From Chitinimonas_A lacunae (GTDB lineage Bacteria; Pseudomonadota; Gammaproteobacteria; Burkholderiales; Chitinimonadaceae): 64,000 nucleotides of DNA. The number at the start of each line of letters is the position of its first letter. Position 1 is the stretch's first letter. The notes under the pieces were generated by a model, which saw only the letters and a list, made by a program, of their open reading frames with translations, was not told where the DNA came from and did no database searches. Both the position numbers and the translations under genes were made by a program. Location of the stretch: the NCBI RefSeq assembly GCF_042650885.1, contig NZ_JBHSBU010000001.1, positions 1-64,000 of the forward strand. Direction: 5' to 3'. Positions 36,078 to 45,195 of the stretch are shown piece after piece.

Positions 36078-38093
36078 ATGGCATTCCAGCAAGGTCTGAG
36101 CGGTCTGAATTCCGCTTCCAAGTTCCTCGACGTGATCGGCAATAACGTAGCCAACGCCAATACGGTCGGCTACAAAGGCTCGCGCGCCGAATTCTCGGAT
36201 ATCTATGCCAACACCCTGGCCAGTTCCAAGCTGCAAACCGGTATCGGTGGCCGGGCCTACAGCGTCAGCCAGCAGTTCACCCAAGGCCCGATCACCACCA
36301 CGAATAATCCGCTCGACGTTGCTATCGGCGGCAACGGTTTCTTCCGTCTGCTCGACCAGAGCGGCAGCGTCAGCTACGGCCGCAACGGCCAGTTCCAGCT
36401 TGATCGCTCCGGCTATATCGTCAACGGCGGCCTGCGGCTCGCTGGCTATATGGCCAATGAGAACGGCCAGTTGCTGAGCGGCTCGACGCCGGAAGCCCTG
36501 CGCATCCAGACCCAGAATATCGGCGCCCGCGCCACCGGTGGTTCCTCGCTGGCCGACGCCGGTCTCAAACTGGCAATGAATCTCGATGCCCGTTCGGCCA
36601 TCATCAATCGCGGCACCAACCAAGTCTCGATCAATGGCGCCGTACTGAACCCGGGTACGCCGCTTGGCCCGCATACCTTGCGCGTGACCGACTCGGCCGG
36701 TCAATTCCATGTGCTCGAAGTGACCGCTGAAGAAGCGAGCCCGGGTACCCATCTGTGGAACGTCAAGGCCACCCTCGACGGCAAACCGCTGCCAGACAAG
36801 CAACTCAAATTTGACGCCAACTCGGGCGCCATCGTCTCGGGTTCGCCAGTAGCCTATTCGACGACTGTCTCGGTGGCTGGCGTGGATAAAGCCATCCCGA
36901 TGGACTTCCGTATCAGCTTCGGTGGGGTCAAGGAGAGCACGACGCTGCCCGCCAGCAACGGCACGGTCAAGATCGACGACGAAAGCGCCAAGAACACCCG
37001 CTTGCTCTATCCTGGCGTGAATCTGGATGCTTCCACCCCAATTGCCACCGACCCGGCCGCCCCCGATCCCTTGTCGCAACAGGCGCTGTCCACCGTCACG
37101 GTGCTCGACCCGAGCGGCGCTTCGCACACGGTTGATGTGACCCTGACCAAGATCGGTGCCAATGGCTGGCAAGCTGCCGTCTCGCTCGATGGTGCCCCGC
37201 TGACGCTGCCTGATCCGCAGCCGGTGCTGACCTTCAACGACAAGGGCCAGATTATCGACGGGATGGAATACGCGATCAGCGATACCGTGACCCAGATCAC
37301 CGGTTTCAGCTTCAAGCTCGACTTCCATGGCATGACCCAGAAGGCCGAGGCGTTCTCGCAGACCACGCCGCCGTATGCCCGTGCCACCCCGGGTATCACG
37401 CCGTCCGACCCGAGCACCTATACCAGCTCGACCTCGGCGACGGTGTACGACTCGCAGGGCGTGCCGCATACCCTGACCTTCTATATGACCAAGGTCGCGC
37501 CCAATACCTGGGAAATCCAGACCAGCTTCGATGGAGCTGCTCCGATCACTCAGCCGACCTATATGCAGTTCGATGAGACCGGCAAGCTGATCAATGGCGA
37601 TGAGCTGGCCTTTGCCGGCGATCTGGTTGGCAAGGATGGTGCGGTCGATCCGCTGGCCTTTACCACCTTCTTTACTGGTTCTACCCAGTACGGCAGCACC
37701 TTCGGGGTCAATGAACTGACTCAGGATGGCTATGCCGACGGTTCGATCACCGGTTTGTCGATCGGACCGGACGGCATTATCCAAGGCCGCTACTCCAACG
37801 GTCAGAACCGGACCATTGGCCAGATCGTGCTGTTCAATTTTGCCAATTCGCAGGGCTTGCAGCCGCTCGGTGACAACCGCTGGGCCGAGACTTTCGGTTC
37901 CAACCAGGCTCGTGCCGGTGTTCCCGGATCGGCTGATTTCGGGGCACTCCAGGCCGGTTCGCTGGAAGATGCCAATATCGACCTGACCAAGGAACTGGTC
38001 GATATGATCAGCGCCCAGCGCAGCTATCAGGCCAATGCCCAGACCATCCGCACCCAGGACCAATTGATGCAGACGCTGGTGAATCTGCGTTAA
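36078..38093 (+). CDS. flgE: Flagellar hook protein FlgE, enlarged
   Basis: FlgE builds the hook that joins rod and filament. At 671 residues it is much longer than the common 400-430. The conserved N-terminus (MAFQQGLSGLNSASKFLDVIG, NNVANANTVGYKGSRAEF) and C-terminus (NIDLTKELVDMISAQRSYQ) are intact. The extra length is in the middle, where the hook D2-type module recurs about three times: VTDSAGQFHVLEVT (36690 on), VLDPSGASHTVDVT (37101 on) and VYDSQGVPHTLTFY (37441 on), each followed by a W-x-V/I...DG...L-x-F-D stretch. GGAG lies before the ATG. It is followed by a terminator. Confidence 0.96.
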   Translation: MAFQQGLSGLNSASKFLDVIGNNVANANTVGYKGSRAEFSDIYANTLASSKLQTGIGGRAYSVSQQFTQGPITTTNNPLDVAIGGNGFFRLLDQSGSVSYGRNGQFQLDRSGYIVNGGLRLAGYMANENGQLLSGSTPEALRIQTQNIGARATGGSSLADAGLKLAMNLDARSAIINRGTNQVSINGAVLNPGTPLGPHTLRVTDSAGQFHVLEVTAEEASPGTHLWNVKATLDGKPLPDKQLKFDANSGAIVSGSPVAYSTTVSVAGVDKAIPMDFRISFGGVKESTTLPASNGTVKIDDESAKNTRLLYPGVNLDASTPIATDPAAPDPLSQQALSTVTVLDPSGASHTVDVTLTKIGANGWQAAVSLDGAPLTLPDPQPVLTFNDKGQIIDGMEYAISDTVTQITGFSFKLDFHGMTQKAEAFSQTTPPYARATPGITPSDPSTYTSSTSATVYDSQGVPHTLTFYMTKVAPNTWEIQTSFDGAAPITQPTYMQFDETGKLINGDELAFAGDLVGKDGAVDPLAFTTFFTGSTQYGSTFGVNELTQDGYADGSITGLSIGPDGIIQGRYSNGQNRTIGQIVLFNFANSQGLQPLGDNRWAETFGSNQARAGVPGSADFGALQAGSLEDANIDLTKELVDMISAQRSYQANAQTIRTQDQLMQTLVNLR

Positions 38094-38112
38094 TCGACCA
38101 CTTCCCCCGCTT

Positions 38113-38149
38113 TCCACCCCGGCTGGTCTGCGGATCACCGGGGTTTTCT
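38113..38149 (+). terminator. Terminator between flgE and flgF
   Basis: CCCCGG and CCGGGG close an imperfect stem and are followed by TTTTCTTG. It lies just upstream of the flgF sigma-54 promoter and splits the flg cluster into transcription units. Confidence 0.7.
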
Positions 38150-38167
38150 TGTTGATACGGCTGAGCT

Positions 38168-38184
38168 TGGCACGGAAGCTGCTT
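38168..38184 (+). promoter_or_regulatory. Sigma-54 promoter of flgF
   Basis: TGGCAC-ggaag-CTGCT with the GG and GC pairs 10 bases apart. Thirteen of its bases match the flgJ promoter at 41658 (ggaagctgctttt shared). Confidence 0.85.
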
Positions 38185-38256
38185 TTGCTGACCCGTACAG
38201 TCATCCGGATAGCGCAGGCGCCTTATGCTGGTGCCGATACCAGGGGAGACCGCTCC

Positions 38257-38994
38257 ATGGACAGAATGATTTATGTCGCCATGACCGGCGCCAAACAGTC
38301 CAGCTTTCAGCAGGCCACCATCGCCAACAATCTGGCCAATGCCAATACCCCGGGCTTCCGGGCCGAACTTGCCGCTTTCCGTGCTGTGCCGGCAACAGGC
38401 GGCACAGGCTTGCCGACCCGGGCCTTTGTGCTCGAACAGACCACCGGCGCCGATATGACGCCGGGCGTGGTTCAGACCACCGGCCGCTCTCTCGATATCG
38501 CCCTGACCACGGGCGGTTTTTTTGCCGTGCAGACCCCAAGCGGTGAAGCCTACACCCGCAACGGCAGCCTCGAAATCGATCCCAACGGTATTCTGCGCAC
38601 CCGCGACGGCCAACAGGTGCAAGGCGATGGCGGACCGATCTCCATCCCTTCCGAGAGCGTGATCAGTATCGGCCACGACGGCACCATCAGCGCTTCGCCG
38701 CCAGGTGATCCGACCCAGAGCAACCAGATCGGCCGGATCAAACTGGTCGAACCTGGTGAGCGACAGATGGAGCGCGGCAGCGATGGCCTGTTCCGGCCAC
38801 GCGATGGCCAGCCGCTCGAGGCCGACGCCTCGGTCAAGCTGATGCAGGGCGCGCTCGAATCGAGCAATGTCAATGCCGTGGAACAGTTGGTGAAGATGAT
38901 CGACTACCAGCGCCACTACGATATGCAGGTACGGTTGTTGCAAGCAGCCGACCAGAATGACAGGGCGGCCGCGCAGGTTCTGACGCTGAGCTGA
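38257..38994 (+). CDS. flgF: Flagellar rod protein FlgF
   Basis: FlgF is a minor rod subunit between the proximal and distal rod. The 245-residue length is typical (about 250). It has the rod motif TIANNLANANTPGFRAEL, the hydrophilic FlgG-like middle (YTRNGSLEIDPNGILRTRDG) and the C-terminal ALESSNVNAVEQLVKMIDYQ. ATG 38257 has CAGGGGAG upstream, and the sigma-54 site at 38168 rules out the longer frame from 38149. It is the first gene of the second unit. Confidence 0.95.
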   Translation: MDRMIYVAMTGAKQSSFQQATIANNLANANTPGFRAELAAFRAVPATGGTGLPTRAFVLEQTTGADMTPGVVQTTGRSLDIALTTGGFFAVQTPSGEAYTRNGSLEIDPNGILRTRDGQQVQGDGGPISIPSESVISIGHDGTISASPPGDPTQSNQIGRIKLVEPGERQMERGSDGLFRPRDGQPLEADASVKLMQGALESSNVNAVEQLVKMIDYQRHYDMQVRLLQAADQNDRAAAQVLTLS

Positions 38995-39038
38995 TTCCCG
39001 ACCGAATACCGATTTCCCGCCAGGAAAGGGCCGCCATC

Positions 39039-39821
39039 ATGATGCGCTCGCTGTGGATCGCCAAAACCGGCATGGATGCAATGCAGACCAATATCGACGT
39101 GGTCTCCAACAACCTTGCCAACGTCAATACCACGGGCTTCAAGCGCGGCCGCGCCCAGTTCGAAGACCTCTACTACCAGACCCTGCGCCAGCCCGGCGCC
39201 CCCAGTTCACAACAAACCCAATTGCCGACCGGCCTGCAACTCGGCACCGGTGTGCGTACTGTGGCAGTCGAGCGTATTCATACCGCCGGCCCGGCCCAGT
39301 CGGGCACCGATTTCGATGTGATGATCAACGGTGACGGCTTTTTCCAGGTGCAACTGCCCGATGGCAGCACCGCCTATACCCGCGATGGTGCCTTCAAGCG
39401 CGACAACCAGGGCCGTCTGGTGACGTCGGGTGGCTATCCCTATCTGCCCGGCATTACCTTGCCGCAGGAAGCGCAGGGTTTCACCGTCGGCCGCGATGGT
39501 GTCGTCACCGTCACCTTGCCGGGCGGCGGTGGCCAGCCGACCCAGATCGGCAATCTGCAACTGGCCAGCTTTATCAACCCGGGCGGCCTACAGAGCGTGG
39601 GCGAGAATATGTATATCGAGACGGCAGCGTCCGGTGCGCCGCAGGTCGGGGCGCCTGGCGCCAATGGACTCGGTGTGCTGATGCAGCAGTTCCTCGAAGG
39701 CTCCAACGTCAATATCACCGAAGAATTGGTCAATATGATCCAGGCCCAGCGAGCCTATGAGATCAATTCACGCTCGATCCAATCGTCGGATCAGATGCTG
39801 CAACGACTGACCCAGCTCTAA
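39039..39821 (+). CDS. flgG: Flagellar distal rod protein FlgG
   Basis: FlgG forms the distal rod. The 260-residue length equals the family norm. Motifs are MRSLWIAKTGMDAMQTNIDV and NNLANVNTTGFKRGRAQFED at the N-terminus, YTRDGAFKRDNQGRLVTSGGY in the middle (positions 39376-39438), and FLEGSNVNITEELVNMIQAQ at the C-terminus. Two adjacent ATG codons (39039 and 39042) are both possible starts; GGAAAGGG precedes them. It follows flgF by 44 bases. Confidence 0.97.
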   Translation: MMRSLWIAKTGMDAMQTNIDVVSNNLANVNTTGFKRGRAQFEDLYYQTLRQPGAPSSQQTQLPTGLQLGTGVRTVAVERIHTAGPAQSGTDFDVMINGDGFFQVQLPDGSTAYTRDGAFKRDNQGRLVTSGGYPYLPGITLPQEAQGFTVGRDGVVTVTLPGGGGQPTQIGNLQLASFINPGGLQSVGENMYIETAASGAPQVGAPGANGLGVLMQQFLEGSNVNITEELVNMIQAQRAYEINSRSIQSSDQMLQRLTQL

Positions 39822-39844
39822 CCCTCTTCGCCGGGAGAACCGCC

Positions 39845-40513
39845 ATGCGTCCCTTCCTCGTTCTGTCTCTGTCGCTGCTGCTCGCCGCCTGCGCCACCCA
39901 CACGCCCGAGACCATCGTGCAGCAGCCGACCACGGTGCGACCGAGCCAGGCCATGCCGCAGACGGTGGCCAATGGCAGCATCTTCCAGCTCGCCAACGCT
40001 CGGCCGCTGTTCGAAGACAAACTGGCCCGCCATGTGGGCGATATCATCACGGTTCAGATCGAAGAGCGGGTCTCGGCGTCCGCCAGATCAGGCAACCGGG
40101 CCCAGCGGGAAGGCACGATCTCCAATGCCCTGTCAGCGGGCGCAAGCTCGAGCTTTTTCAACCGCACCCTGGGCGGGCTCAATATCAGCAACAGCAGCAA
40201 TAACGAATTCCAAGGCCAGGGCGAGAGCAATACCAGCAACAATTTCGCTGGCAGCATCACTTCCAGCGTGGTCGAAGTACTGGGCAACGGCAATCTGGTG
40301 ATCGCCGGAGAAAAGCAGCTCAATATCCGCGGCGAAGTCAGCTATCTGCGTCTGTCCGGGGTGATCAACCCGAACGATATCAAGGCAGGCAATATGGTAT
40401 CTTCCACCAAGATCGCCGAGGCCCGGATCGAAGAGATGGGTTCCGGCACGGTGGCCGCCGCCAACAAGGCGGGCTGGCTGCAACGCTTCTTCTTCAGCTT
40501 CTACCCCTTCTAG
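39845..40513 (+). CDS. flgH: Flagellar L-ring protein FlgH, lipoprotein
   Basis: FlgH is the outer-membrane bushing of the flagellum. The 222-residue precursor has a lipobox LLAAC with Cys16, as expected for this lipoprotein. Family stretches include LFEDKLARHVGDIITVQIEE, the Ser/Asn-rich middle, and GNLVIAGEKQLNIRGEVSYL with SGVINPNDIKAGNMVSSTKI near the end. The ATG follows GGGAGAACCGCC. flgI starts 3 bases after its stop. Confidence 0.97.
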   Translation: MRPFLVLSLSLLLAACATHTPETIVQQPTTVRPSQAMPQTVANGSIFQLANARPLFEDKLARHVGDIITVQIEERVSASARSGNRAQREGTISNALSAGASSSFFNRTLGGLNISNSSNNEFQGQGESNTSNNFAGSITSSVVEVLGNGNLVIAGEKQLNIRGEVSYLRLSGVINPNDIKAGNMVSSTKIAEARIEEMGSGTVAAANKAGWLQRFFFSFYPF

Positions 40514-40516
40514 CCT

Positions 40517-41596
40517 ATGAAACCGCTCCGCGCAGTCTGGAAGTTAATATTTATTGCCATTTTTTTTGGTAGTGCTGGAGCGGTAGAAGCTCAAAAACTA
40601 AAAGAAATTGCATCAGTGGGTGGCGTGCGGGTCAATCAGCTGGTCGGCTATGGCCTGGTGGTCGGTCTCGATGGCAGCGGGGACCAGACGACGCAGACGC
40701 CGTTCACGGTGCAGAGCATCATCAATATGCTGACCCAGCTCGGGGTTCAGCTTCCCACCGGTACCAATCTTCAGCTCAAAAACGTGGCGGCCGTGTCGGT
40801 GACGGCTACCTTGCCACCGTATTCCCGCCCGGGTCAGACGGTCGACGTCACCGTGTCGTCGATCGGCAATGCCAAGTCACTGCGCGGCGGTACCTTGTTG
40901 ATCAGTCCGCTCAAAGGGCTCGATGGCCAGGTATATGCCATTGCCCAGGGCAATGTGGTGGTAGCCAGTCCAGGCGGGGCCGGCGGCGGTGGTGGCGGTC
41001 AGCAGGCCAACCCTTTGGCGGTAGGTCGGGTGCCTGGCGGGGCTACGGTCGAGCGCGAAGTGCCGGGTGGAGTGGGGCAGGGCGACTATGTGACCCTGGC
41101 GCTCAACGAAGCCGATTTTTCGCTGGCCAACCGGGTGGTTCAGGCCATCAATACCGGCATGGGCAGCGGCGTTGCCCGGGCGCTCGATGCCAGGGCCATT
41201 CAGGTCAGGGCACCGCAGGATCCTGATGCCCGGGTCGCGTTTATGGCCCGGCTGGAAAATCTGGATATCAAGCCGGGCGAAGCACCGGCCAAGGTGATCG
41301 TCAATGCCCGCACCGGCTCGGTGGTGATGAACCAGGCAGTCAAGCTCGAACCATGTGCCATCTCGCATGGCAGCCTCAGCGTTACCATCAATCCTCCCAG
41401 CGGCGGTCAGGCCCCGGCGGCCGAAGTCAGCGCCCAGACCAGCAAGGGAGCCGTCACCACCGTTCCCAAGAGTGCTTCACTCAATGAAGTGGTGCGCGCG
41501 CTCAACCAGATCGGTGCCACCCCGCAGGATCTGCTGGCGATCTTGCAGGCGCTCAAGGCGGCAGGTGCCTTGCGGGCCGAGTTGGAAATCATCTGA
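40517..41596 (+). CDS. flgI: Flagellar P-ring protein FlgI
   Basis: FlgI forms the periplasmic ring around the rod. The 359-residue precursor is near the usual 365-370. It has a signal peptide ending GAVEA-Q, then KEIASVGGVRVNQLVGYGLV, LLISPLKGLDGQVYAIAQG and the end ALNQIGATPQDLLAILQALK. A glycine-rich loop (PGGAGGGGGGQQ) lies in the middle. The codons of the signal-peptide region (about 40545-40620) are AT-rich and include eight consecutive T at 40560-40567, unlike the rest of the gene. No good ribosome site is seen; the 3-base gap after flgH suggests translational coupling. Confidence 0.96.
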   Translation: MKPLRAVWKLIFIAIFFGSAGAVEAQKLKEIASVGGVRVNQLVGYGLVVGLDGSGDQTTQTPFTVQSIINMLTQLGVQLPTGTNLQLKNVAAVSVTATLPPYSRPGQTVDVTVSSIGNAKSLRGGTLLISPLKGLDGQVYAIAQGNVVVASPGGAGGGGGGQQANPLAVGRVPGGATVEREVPGGVGQGDYVTLALNEADFSLANRVVQAINTGMGSGVARALDARAIQVRAPQDPDARVAFMARLENLDIKPGEAPAKVIVNARTGSVVMNQAVKLEPCAISHGSLSVTINPPSGGQAPAAEVSAQTSKGAVTTVPKSASLNEVVRALNQIGATPQDLLAILQALKAAGALRAELEII

Positions 41597-41657
41597 TCTG
41601 CCCTGAAAAATCCAGTCGGCTCATTGGTTTAGCTGATTTCGGATAACTTGTAGAGCT

Positions 41658-41674
41658 TGGCATGGAAGCTGCTT
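41658..41674 (+). promoter_or_regulatory. Sigma-54 promoter of flgJ
   Basis: TGGCAT-ggaag-CTGCT, with GG and GC 10 bases apart, 34 bases before the flgJ start and nearly the same sequence as the flgF element. Confidence 0.8.
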
Positions 41675-41708
41675 TTAGACCGGCACTCTTCGACCGGGAG
41701 CGCCTGCC

Positions 41709-42617
41709 ATGCAAGCCTTCACATCTCTTAGCGACAGCCGCCTGACCAGCAAATTTGCGCTGGACAGCCAAAGCGTCGGCGATCTGCGTGCCAAGCTCGG
41801 CCGTGATCCGCAAGGCGCGACGCGTGAAGTGGCCGAACAGTTCGAAGCGCTGTTCGTCGATATGATGATGAAGGCTATGCGTGAAGCCACACCGAAGTTC
41901 GACGAACTGGAGAGCGAGTCGGTGGGCTTTTTCCGTGGCATGTATGATCAGCAGTTGTCGCAGACTTTTGCCGGCGGTCGCGGTCTTGGCTTTGCCGACC
42001 TGATCGAACGCCAGATCAACCAATTCAACGAACAGCGCCGTAGCGTGCTGCCCATTATCGAACCGCCGACCTCGTCCGAGGCCGGCAAGCCGCCGGCAAT
42101 GCTTGCCGCTCCGGCCGCCGCGCCTGCCATACCGTCCGGCCCGGCCAAATCTTCCAACGCTGAACAATTCATTGCCGAAGTGGGCGAGCATGCCGTCGAT
42201 GCGGCCCGCTCGCTCGGAGTGTCGCCCCATCTGCTGCTGGCCCATGCCGCACTTGAGTCGGGCTGGGGCCGCCGTCCCATCGTCAACGAAGCAGGCCAGA
42301 ACAGCCACAACCTGTTCGGTATCAAGGCCGGTCGCGGCTGGCAGGGCAAGACTGCCGAAATCGTCACCACTGAATACGTCGATGGCGTGGCACAGAAGCG
42401 GGTGGAACGCTTCCGTGCCTACGACAGCTACGACGAAGCCTTCGCCGATTACGCCCGGCTGCTCAACCAGCGCTATGGCGAAGTGGTGGGCGCCCCTGAC
42501 GCCAAAGCCTTTGCCGGCGAACTGCAACAGGGTGGCTATGCCACCGATCCCCAATACGCCGCCAAGCTGACCCGCGTGGCGGAACATCGCGCGTTGCGCG
42601 CCTACCGGACCGTCTAA
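41709..42617 (+). CDS. flgJ: Peptidoglycan hydrolase / rod cap FlgJ
   Basis: FlgJ caps the growing rod and opens the peptidoglycan. The 302-residue protein has the two expected parts: an N-terminal rod-capping domain (REVAEQFEALFVDMMMKAMR, ESVGFFRGMYDQQLSQ) and, after a Pro/Ala linker, a C-terminal glucosaminidase-type domain (SPHLLLAHAALESGWGRRPI with the catalytic Glu, then NLFGIKAGRGW). Bifunctional FlgJ is typical of beta- and gammaproteobacteria. GGGAG precedes the ATG. flgK follows after 27 bases. Confidence 0.96.
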   Translation: MQAFTSLSDSRLTSKFALDSQSVGDLRAKLGRDPQGATREVAEQFEALFVDMMMKAMREATPKFDELESESVGFFRGMYDQQLSQTFAGGRGLGFADLIERQINQFNEQRRSVLPIIEPPTSSEAGKPPAMLAAPAAAPAIPSGPAKSSNAEQFIAEVGEHAVDAARSLGVSPHLLLAHAALESGWGRRPIVNEAGQNSHNLFGIKAGRGWQGKTAEIVTTEYVDGVAQKRVERFRAYDSYDEAFADYARLLNQRYGEVVGAPDAKAFAGELQQGGYATDPQYAAKLTRVAEHRALRAYRTV

Positions 42618-42644
42618 AGCCGGCCGCGAGGAGAATCTAGCATC

Positions 42645-45179
42645 ATGGGCAACAGTATCTTCGGTATCGCTATCTCTGGCCTGCGTGCGGCGCAGATCGG
42701 TCTGGCCACCACCAGCCACAATATCGCCAACGCCAGCACTCCCGGCTATAACCGCCAGACCATGAGCCAGAGCGCCACCACCCCGCTCCCCAGCGGTGGC
42801 GGCTTTATCGGCCGGGGCGTCGAGATCGATTCGATCAGCCGTGTCTACAACGATTTCGTCACCCGCCAGGTGCAGAGCGCCCAGGCCCAGGATGGCTATC
42901 TGAGCAATCTGCTCAACCATCTGTCCGACCTCGACAATATGCTGGCCGACCCGTCGGCGGGTTTTTCCCCGTCCCTGCAGGACTTCTTCGGTGGTATCCA
43001 GACGGTGGCCAACAACCCGGCCTCGGTGCCGGCACGCCAGTCGCTGCTCGGCCTGACCGAGGCGATGGTGACCAAGCTGCAGACGGTCAACAACCGGATG
43101 AATCAACTGCGCGAAGACGTCAACGGCGAGATCAAATCCACCGTCACCAGCATCAATTCGGTGACTTCGCAGATCGCCAAGCTGAACGACCAGATCGTGC
43201 TCAACCGTGGCCTGGGCAACGGGCAGGCTCCCAATGACCTGCTTGATCAGCGCGACCAACTGGTCAAGGAACTCAATAAATTCGTCAAGAGCACCGTCGT
43301 GACCCAATCCGACGGCAGCTACAACGTGTTTGTCGGCAATGGTCAGAATCTGGTGGTCGGCAATCAGGCGTTCACCCTGGCGGCAGTGGCATCCAAGATC
43401 GACCCGCACCGGCTTGAGGTGGCTTATCAGCAATACGGGGTGACGGCACTGATCCCATCCAAGATGCTGACCGGCGGCTCGCTCGGCGGCGTGCTGGAAT
43501 TCCGCGAGCAAGGGCTTGATCTGGCGCAGAATTCTCTCGGCCGGGTCGCGGCGGCCATGTCGCTGGCGATCAACCAGCAGCACCGGCAAGGTCAGGACCT
43601 GAATGGCCAGATCGGCGGCAATTTCTTCCGCATGCCGATGGCCACCCAGACGTTTGCCGAAGGCAGCAATACTGCCGTGCCTGCTGAATCGATCAAATTC
43701 ACCGCCGAGTTGCAACCGTCGGTCAATTTCGTCGAGAGCGACTACAGCCTCGAATACGACGGCACCAACTATATGGTGACCCGCCTGACCGACGGCCGGC
43801 GTGAGCTGCTGTCCGTAGTGGATGGCTCGGCCAGCGCATTCGGTTTCTATATCAAGCTCGACGAAACCAATCTGACTCCGAATACCCCGTTCAACCCGAT
43901 TTCGTTCTCGTTCCTGCCCAAGGCGCGAGCCATCCCCAACGGCAATAACGACATCAGTTCGAGCCAGTTGCTGTCGGTGGGGATCAAGGATGCGAGCAAG
44001 CTGACCACCAGCGATTATGAATTCAGCTATGAAGGTGATTCGCTGTGGACGATCCAGCGGCTCAGCGACGGCGCCAAATTCCTGGTCGATACGGGTGATC
44101 TGGATGGCCGGCCCTATGAGCTAGATGGCCTGCAATTCCCGCTGGTCAGTTCGGTGGCCGGGCTGTTCCAGCCCGGCGATAAATTCCTGATCCAGCCGAC
44201 CCGCGAGTTTTCCAACAATCTATCGGTGGCGATTACCGATACCAGCAAGATCGCAGCAGCGGTGCCGATCCGCACCAGCAGCGATGTGCTCAATATCCAG
44301 GCGGTATCGAGCGACCCGGCCGCGACCACCATCAGCGTGCTGTCGCCGCTGATCAAGAGTGAAGGCGGGGCGACGGTCAACCCGATCCGGATCGAATTCG
44401 ACGCTACCAGCTATAAGCTGGTCGATACCGTCAGCGGCAAGACCCTGAAGGAGAACCAGCCCTATACCGGTACCGATGATGTGATCGAGCTGAACGGCTG
44501 GCGTATCCAGGTCAATGGTGTGACGGCCGGCGAGACCATTGTGGTGACGCCGCGCAAGAACACCGGCTCGGGCACCATCTCGGCCGGCAAGATGAGCGGT
44601 GCGCCGCTGACGCTGGACCATCCGGTACTGACCGATGCGCTGGGCAATGCCTCGCCGATCAAGCACCGGCTGGCCTTCCAGTTCACCTCGGCCACCCAGT
44701 TCGATATTGTCGATCTGGACGCGCCGGCACCGGGTCTGGTGCAGAGCGGGGTATCTTTCACAGCCGGCAAGCCTATCCTGGTCAATGGCATGGAGTTCGC
44801 CATTACCGGCACGCCTGCCCAGGGCGACGCCTTCCTGGTCGAGCCCAATAAGGGCGGGGTGGCCGACAACCGTAATATGCTGGCGATGGGGAAGTTGCAG
44901 ACCACCAATCTGCTCGACGGTGGCACCACCAACTTCCAGGGTGCCTATAGCAAGACGGTGGCCGATGTCGGGGTAAAGACCAACCAGGCCAAGATCAATC
45001 AGCAGGCCCAGGCATCTCTGCTGAAGCAGGCGGAAACCAAGCTGCAAGACTTATCGGGTGTCAACCTTGATGAGGAGGCCGCAGGCCTGCTCAGTTTCCA
45101 GCAGGCGTATATGGCCGCCAGCCGTACCATTCAGATTGCGCAGCGGGCCTTTGACGAAGTGTTGAATATCGGCCGCTAG
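42645..45179 (+). CDS. flgK: Hook-filament junction protein FlgK (HAP1), enlarged
   Basis: FlgK is the first junction protein between hook and filament. It has 844 residues against a usual 450-650. The termini are standard: MGNSIFGIAISGLRAAQIGL with HNIANASTPGYNRQ, and the C-terminal helix with GVNLDEEAAGLLSFQQAY. The extra length is in the middle, where a beta-rich module recurs: YDGTNYMVTRLTDG (about 43755), YEGDSLWTIQRLSDG (about 44030), FDATSYKLVDTVSG (about 44397) and FTSATQFDIVDLDAP (about 44682). Three of them end in a G-x-x-F/W...G...GD-x-F/I-V-x-P pattern. GAGGAGA is the ribosome site. Confidence 0.96.
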   Translation: MGNSIFGIAISGLRAAQIGLATTSHNIANASTPGYNRQTMSQSATTPLPSGGGFIGRGVEIDSISRVYNDFVTRQVQSAQAQDGYLSNLLNHLSDLDNMLADPSAGFSPSLQDFFGGIQTVANNPASVPARQSLLGLTEAMVTKLQTVNNRMNQLREDVNGEIKSTVTSINSVTSQIAKLNDQIVLNRGLGNGQAPNDLLDQRDQLVKELNKFVKSTVVTQSDGSYNVFVGNGQNLVVGNQAFTLAAVASKIDPHRLEVAYQQYGVTALIPSKMLTGGSLGGVLEFREQGLDLAQNSLGRVAAAMSLAINQQHRQGQDLNGQIGGNFFRMPMATQTFAEGSNTAVPAESIKFTAELQPSVNFVESDYSLEYDGTNYMVTRLTDGRRELLSVVDGSASAFGFYIKLDETNLTPNTPFNPISFSFLPKARAIPNGNNDISSSQLLSVGIKDASKLTTSDYEFSYEGDSLWTIQRLSDGAKFLVDTGDLDGRPYELDGLQFPLVSSVAGLFQPGDKFLIQPTREFSNNLSVAITDTSKIAAAVPIRTSSDVLNIQAVSSDPAATTISVLSPLIKSEGGATVNPIRIEFDATSYKLVDTVSGKTLKENQPYTGTDDVIELNGWRIQVNGVTAGETIVVTPRKNTGSGTISAGKMSGAPLTLDHPVLTDALGNASPIKHRLAFQFTSATQFDIVDLDAPAPGLVQSGVSFTAGKPILVNGMEFAITGTPAQGDAFLVEPNKGGVADNRNMLAMGKLQTTNLLDGGTTNFQGAYSKTVADVGVKTNQAKINQQAQASLLKQAETKLQDLSGVNLDEEAAGLLSFQQAYMAASRTIQIAQRAFDEVLNIGR

Positions 45180-45195
45180 CCAGGAGTAAGACATC

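Noticed and set aside
35886..38204. 772-codon minus-strand frame
   Set aside because: Antisense to flgE and neighbours; no ribosome site and shadow composition.
41589..43715. 708-codon minus-strand frame
   Set aside because: Antisense to flgJ and flgK.
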